A program made the position numbers and the translations under genes. This document shows, piece by piece, positions 5,616 through 8,836 of a DNA stretch of 8,836 bases. Each line of letters starts with the position of its first letter. The stretch's first letter is position 1. This DNA is from Candidatus Dojkabacteria bacterium UBA5209 (GTDB lineage Bacteria; Patescibacteriota; Dojkabacteria; SC72), in the NCBI GenBank assembly GCA_002412645.1, contig DHVL01000050.1, positions 12,202 to 21,037 of the forward strand, read 5' to 3'. The notes below the pieces were generated by a model, which was given only the letters and a program-made list of their open reading frames with translations, was not told the DNA's origin and searched no databases.

Positions 5616-6614
5616 CTATATCTTTGCTACCCCTAATTGCCCACATGCTCCCTTGATGTCATCGCCATATGACTTTCTTACAGTACAGTTGATATTTCTT
5701 TCTTCTAAAATTTTCTTAAACAGGTTTGTATTCTTAGACTTCTTAAAATCGAAACAGCTATTCTCATTGTAATCTATTAAATTTACTAATGCTAAACGAT
5801 TTTTAAGAAGTTGTGCTAACTCTTTAGCATGCTCTACAGAATCATTAATACCCCTTAAGAGCACATACTCATATGTTATCCTTTTGTTTGTTTCTTCTGT
5901 GTATGTATCTAACACTTCGAAGAGATCCTTAAGTGTATTTTTCCTTGATATATTAGGCATTAACATATCTCTTAGCTCTTGAGTAGGAGCATGTAAACTA
6001 ACTGCTAACTTGACACCATATTTCATATTTAAGAACTTTTCTAGATTTGGGATGTATCCTGCCGTGGAAATGGTAATTCTTCTTTTACCAATATCGAACA
6101 TCTCCTTGTCTAGTAAGATTTCTACAGAGCGTGCAACATTCTCTAGATTAAGCATGGGTTCACCCATACCCATGTATACAATATTTGTTACTTTTTTACT
6201 CTCAAGCTTAAGTATTCGTGCAAAGTAGAGGATTTGTTCTACAATCTGGTGCTCATTAAGTAATTCCTCTAAACCCATCTGACCAGTAGCACAGAATATA
6301 CAGCCTACAGGGCAACCACTCATACAGCTTACACATACAGTATTGCGATCTTTCTCTCTCATTAAAACACTTTCTACATATGATCCTTTAGAGGTTTTAA
6401 AGAGTACTTTCTGAGTATTTTGATCTTTGGATATTTGAGAAGAGACTACTTTGAGTAGTGGTAATTGTATTTCCTTCTTAAGTTTCTCCCTTAATTCTTT
6501 AGGTAGAGTAGACATCTCATCAAAAGAGGCGAGGAACTCCTTATAGTAATGGTTATTAAGCTGTGATATCCTATACTTTGGAAGTTTGTACTTCTTAAAG
6601 AAATTTGTAAACAT
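5616..6614 (-). CDS. rlmN: 23S rRNA (adenine2503-C2)-methyltransferase RlmN, radical SAM
   Basis: Methylates C2 of A2503 in 23S rRNA, and in some bacteria A37 of certain tRNAs, using S-adenosylmethionine and a [4Fe-4S] cluster. The protein is 332 aa, slightly shorter than the common 340-390. The cluster motif CxxxCxxC is at C101, C105 and C108 (CPVGCIFCATG). The two mechanistic cysteines, equivalents of E. coli C118 and C355, are present as C94 (TVCVSC) and C324 (GACGQL). Other marks are MGMGEPMLN (SAM binding), KRRITISTAG, AVSLHAP and YGDDIKGACGQL. MGMGEP and GDDI favour RlmN over the related resistance enzyme Cfr. C97 is an extra cysteine: the usual CVSSQVGC reads CVSCMSGC, and the usual RNL after ATGxxG reads EELL, so it is a divergent member. 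TATAAT (6627 down to 6622) ends 7 nt before the ATG, so the mRNA is probably leaderless. Stop is TAG. Confidence 0.95.
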   Translation of the reverse strand: MFTNFFKKYKLPKYRISQLNNHYYKEFLASFDEMSTLPKELREKLKKEIQLPLLKVVSSQISKDQNTQKVLFKTSKGSYVESVLMREKDRNTVCVSCMSGCPVGCIFCATGQMGLEELLNEHQIVEQILYFARILKLESKKVTNIVYMGMGEPMLNLENVARSVEILLDKEMFDIGKRRITISTAGYIPNLEKFLNMKYGVKLAVSLHAPTQELRDMLMPNISRKNTLKDLFEVLDTYTEETNKRITYEYVLLRGINDSVEHAKELAQLLKNRLALVNLIDYNENSCFDFKKSKNTNLFKKILEERNINCTVRKSYGDDIKGACGQLGVAKI

Positions 6615-6621
6615 ACCTCAG

Positions 6622-6629
6622 ATTATATT
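6622..6629. promoter_or_regulatory. Overlapping divergent -10 boxes for rlmN and the 167-aa gene
   Basis: On the minus strand, bases 6627-6622 read TATAAT, a perfect -10, placing transcription start at 6615-6614, the first base of rlmN. On the plus strand, bases 6624-6629 read TATATT (five of six), placing start near 6636, about five bases before the ATG at 6641. The two boxes share four bases, so the two polymerases would compete for one site. No good -35 box is seen on either side. The intergenic gap is only 26 bases. Confidence 0.6.
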
Positions 6630-6640
6630 CCAAAAAACAT

Positions 6641-7144
6641 ATGTTTAATAGCGGAAATTTAAAAAACTTTAAACCAATATTACCTGCAAGATACAATACA
6701 GCGGCATATTTAGAATGGAAGGAGTACTTTTTTCATTTAAATACCTCTGTACCATCTGTATATCTTGATAGATTAGATATACCAATTAGAAACTTCTTAA
6801 TATATTCATGCTTAGAGAGTGTAGAGAATGGTAAGGTTCCAGTTGTAGTCTTTAGTAAAGAGATTACACCAAATCTTGCTCTCAATTTCCCATCTAACTG
6901 GTTTACTGATTTCTTTAGTACATTAAAACAGTTAAAAATTACTGGCATAATTGTCACAGACAGTAGTGAAGAGGGGCAAGAGGTAAAGGCTGGCATACAG
7001 CGAGCCCTTAATGAAGAAAGCAGTAGGGATTGGTTAGTAGAAGATATTGAAAGATTTGAAGAAATAGAGGGGGTTTGTAATAGATATATGGAAATAATTG
7101 AAGAAAGGAGTAAGATTAATATAGAATATAAGAATATTAGATAA
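6641..7144 (+). CDS. Conserved-looking hypothetical protein, 167 aa, upstream of RuBisCO
   Basis: I do not recognise this protein. It has no signal peptide and no membrane helix, so it is probably cytoplasmic. The middle has an alternating strand/helix pattern: KVPVVVFSKE (beta), NWFTDFFSTLKQLK (helix), ITGIIVTDSS (beta), then a charged helix. This suggests a small alpha/beta fold. The last 45 residues or so (WLVEDIERFEEIEG to the end) are a strongly charged helical tail that might form a coiled coil. No catalytic motif is visible. The ATG at 6641 follows a TATATT box at 6624. The stop (TAA) is 18 bases before the RuBisCO start with no terminator between, so the two are probably co-transcribed. 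That makes a RuBisCO-related or assembly role possible, but nothing in the sequence shows it. Confidence 0.75.
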   Translation: MFNSGNLKNFKPILPARYNTAAYLEWKEYFFHLNTSVPSVYLDRLDIPIRNFLIYSCLESVENGKVPVVVFSKEITPNLALNFPSNWFTDFFSTLKQLKITGIIVTDSSEEGQEVKAGIQRALNEESSRDWLVEDIERFEEIEGVCNRYMEIIEERSKINIEYKNIR

Positions 7145-7162
7145 GTTTAGTATTTACTGCCC

Positions 7163-8533
7163 ATGGCTGTTCAATTTGATTACCTTGCTCCCAAAGGATG
7201 GAAGCCAAAAAACCCTGATAAAGATTACCTAATTACATATTTAGATATAGAGTTAGCAGATGGAATAGGTGATGACAAATTTGAAGATGCTGCTGCTAGT
7301 TGTGCTGCAGAAAGCTCTACTGGTACATGGACAGAGGTATATGCAGGAAAGAATTCTGGTGTAAAGATGGCTGACAAGCTTAAGGCTGTAGCATATGATC
7401 TAGAACCTAAGACAAAGACTTTTAAGATTGCATATAAGAAGGAACTCTTTGAAGAAGGTAATATGGCAGGGATATTGGCTGGCATTGCAGGAAATATTGA
7501 CGGTATGAAGATGCTTAAGGCTTTTAGATTAATAGATGTCCGATTCCCAGAGAGTATTGTTAAGAGTTTCCCTGGTCCTCAATTTGGTATATCTGGAGTA
7601 CGAGAGTTCATGGGTATAGAGAGTGGACCTTTGCTTTGTACTGTACCTAAACCCAAGGTAGGTAGAACAGCTAAAGAGCAAGCAGAGTTAGCTAAAATAC
7701 TCTTTACTGCTGCTAATGGTGAATATCATGGTATTAAAGATGATGAGAACTTAACAAATCTTTACTTCAATAAGTTTGAAGACAGGTGTAAGAGAGTACA
7801 TGCAGTAAGAAGAGATATAGAAAAGAAGACCGGTAAGAAGAAATTCTATCTTTGTAATATTTCTCACTCCGATATGGATATCATGATGGAAAGAGCAGAG
7901 ATGATTAAGAAAGAGGGTGGTAGGTGGTTAATGGTAGATGTAGTAACTACCGGTTTTACTGCAATACAAACTCTTAGAAAACATAATCCGGGTTTAGCTA
8001 TACATGCACATAGAGCTATGCACGGTCTTTTAGATAGAGAGTCCGGTCCTGGTGTACATGACAAAGGTGAAATATTAGACTTCTCTATGTCCATGGTAGT
8101 TATTGCTAAAATAATGAGATTACTAGGAGTTGATTCTCTACATGGTGGTGCTCCTAAAACAAAGATGGAAAACTATGGAGAGCCTAAGTTAATACAAGAG
8201 GCTTTGCAATTAGATATTACTCCAGAATCCTTTATTACCCTCGGTCAAAATTGGTACGGAATGAAAGGTGTATGGCATACAGCTTCGGGAGGTCTTCATG
8301 CAGGTACAATTGGTGACGCCATTACTCAGTTGGGTGAAGATATAATAATTCAAGCAGGAGGTGGTATATTAGGTCATCCATGGGGTATTGAAGCTGGTGT
8401 AGAAGCAGTTGTTCAGGCTAAAGAGATCGCTATGCAAAAGGGAGATATTAAGAAATGGATATTAGAGAATCCAGACTCGTCCTTAGCTAAGGCTGCACAA
8501 CACTGGGGTTTTGATCCAAGAATTGTGTATTAG
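7163..8533 (+). CDS. rbcL: Ribulose-1,5-bisphosphate carboxylase large subunit, form III-like
   Basis: Carboxylates ribulose 1,5-bisphosphate to two 3-phosphoglycerates. In archaea and CPR bacteria this type is linked to AMP/nucleoside salvage rather than a Calvin cycle. At 456 aa it is full length. Equivalents of spinach catalytic residues are all present: E50 and T55 (AAESSTGTW), N111 (GNIDGMK), K163 and K165 (VPKPKVG), carbamylated K192 with D194/E195 (IKDDEN), H283, R284 and H287 (HAHRAMH), H327, loop 6 K334, S375/G377 (TASGGLH), G399/G400 (QAGGGILGHPWG). VPKPKVG and KDDENLTN resemble archaeal form III-b; HPWG also occurs in form I. Oddities: loop 6 reads GGAPKTKMEN where the usual form is GTxGxGKMEG; about 11 extra residues lie between H287 and H327; GEYHG replaces the GGxD-type lead before IKDDE. 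No small-subunit gene is seen. No Shine-Dalgarno sequence. It follows the 167-aa gene by 18 nt and precedes proS by 25 nt. Stop is TAG. Confidence 0.96.
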   Translation: MAVQFDYLAPKGWKPKNPDKDYLITYLDIELADGIGDDKFEDAAASCAAESSTGTWTEVYAGKNSGVKMADKLKAVAYDLEPKTKTFKIAYKKELFEEGNMAGILAGIAGNIDGMKMLKAFRLIDVRFPESIVKSFPGPQFGISGVREFMGIESGPLLCTVPKPKVGRTAKEQAELAKILFTAANGEYHGIKDDENLTNLYFNKFEDRCKRVHAVRRDIEKKTGKKKFYLCNISHSDMDIMMERAEMIKKEGGRWLMVDVVTTGFTAIQTLRKHNPGLAIHAHRAMHGLLDRESGPGVHDKGEILDFSMSMVVIAKIMRLLGVDSLHGGAPKTKMENYGEPKLIQEALQLDITPESFITLGQNWYGMKGVWHTASGGLHAGTIGDAITQLGEDIIIQAGGGILGHPWGIEAGVEAVVQAKEIAMQKGDIKKWILENPDSSLAKAAQHWGFDPRIVY

Positions 8534-8543
8534 AATGAAATTA

Positions 8544-8556
8544 GTGTAAAATACAC
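8544..8556 (+). promoter_or_regulatory. Candidate leaderless promoter of proS with an inverted repeat
   Basis: TAAAAT (8547-8552, five of six matches to TATAAT) is followed by exactly six bases before the A of the proS ATG at 8559, the spacing expected if transcription starts on the start codon. The box sits in an inverted repeat GTGTA-AAA-TACAC (8544-8556), which could be a small operator or chance in AT-rich DNA. No -35 box or Shine-Dalgarno sequence is seen. Confidence 0.5.
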
Positions 8557-8558
8557 CT

Positions 8559-8836
8559 ATGTCAAATAAAGGAATAACAGCAAGAAGCGAGAACTACTCA
8601 CAGTGGTATCTAGATGTAATAGAGAGAGCACAGTTAGCTGAGAATTCTTCCGTTAGAGGTTGTATGGTTATAAAACCTTACGGTTATGCAATATGGGAGA
8701 ATATACAGAAAGAGTTAGATAGGAGAATTAAAAAGAGCGGTGCTAAGAATGCATACTTTCCCCTTTTCATACCTAAATCATTCTTCTCTAAAGAAGCCAG
8801 TCATGTAAAAGGATTTGCAAAAGAGTGTGCCATTGT
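8559..8836 (+). CDS. proS: Prolyl-tRNA synthetase, archaeal/eukaryotic type, 3' end outside window
   Basis: Charges tRNA-Pro with proline (class II synthetase). Only the first 92 codons are in the window. The N-terminus is diagnostic: MSNKGIT, YSQWYLDVIERAQLAENSSVRGCMVIKPYGYAIWENIQ, and AYFPLFIPKSFFSKEASHVKGFAKECAI match the start of the ProRS catalytic domain of the archaeal/eukaryotic group, which lacks the INS editing insertion of the long bacterial form. RGCMVIKPYGYAIW is the region of class II motif 1. Many bacteria, including CPR members, carry this type. The ATG at 8559 is supported by homology from the first residues and by the -10 box ending at 8552. It lies 25 bases after RuBisCO with no terminator between, so it may be transcribed both from the RuBisCO operon and from its own promoter. 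A tRNA-Pro gene is present 4.8 kb upstream. Confidence 0.95.
   Translation, partial: MSNKGITARSENYSQWYLDVIERAQLAENSSVRGCMVIKPYGYAIWENIQKELDRRIKKSGAKNAYFPLFIPKSFFSKEASHVKGFAKECAI

Noticed and set aside
5616..6614. Cfr-type resistance methyltransferase
   Set aside because: MGMGEP and GDDI are RlmN-like; Cfr has MGMGEA and GSEI at these places.
7163..8533. RuBisCO-like protein (form IV) without carboxylase activity
   Set aside because: All substrate-binding and catalytic residues are kept, including the carbamylated lysine K192 and loop 6 K334.

Overview
The window reads as bacterial chromosome from an AT-rich, compact genome, most likely a Candidate Phyla Radiation (Patescibacteria) organism. 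Bacterial origin is supported by ComEC, an ECF-type sigma factor, RlmN and a bacterial-type tRNA-Pro (C1-G72, A73). The CPR guess rests on the combination of a form III-like RuBisCO, an archaeal/eukaryotic-type prolyl-tRNA synthetase, a short secreted Gly-rich protein of a kind I associate with CPR genomes, very tight spacing and the lack of Shine-Dalgarno sequences. The phylum within CPR cannot be fixed from this window.

Layout: (1) 1-1455 holds the competence channel ComEC. The membrane part (5' end outside the window) and the metallo-beta-lactamase part lie in two frames that overlap by 44 nt at an A6 run. (2) 1460-3505 is an arginine block: two tandem tRNA-Arg genes (anticodons GCG and TCG) directly followed by argS. 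(3) 3529-5571 is a mini DUF1232 gene whose stop codon lies inside a tRNA-Pro(CGG) gene. It is followed by an ECF sigma factor, an overlapping three-helix membrane protein that may be its anti-sigma partner, a small exported protein and a strong terminator. (4) 5616-6614, on the minus strand, is rlmN. It diverges from an unknown 167-aa gene across overlapping -10 boxes. (5) 6641-8836 holds the unknown gene, the RuBisCO large subunit with a complete set of catalytic residues but an unusual loop 6 and an insertion, and the start of proS.

How the genes relate: three translation-related items (tRNA-Arg pair plus argS, tRNA-Pro, proS) share the window with rRNA methylation (RlmN). The sigma, membrane and secreted genes form a plausible envelope-signalling cassette. 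RuBisCO in CPR bacteria is thought to serve AMP/nucleoside salvage together with AMP phosphorylase and ribose-1,5-bisphosphate isomerase, neither of which is visible here. Several genes have a -10-like box that would place transcription start at or within a few bases of the ATG, so leaderless mRNAs are likely. All ten stop codons visible are TAA or TAG. No IS element, CRISPR array, phage gene or attachment site was seen, and no stretch longer than 300 bases lacks a gene.
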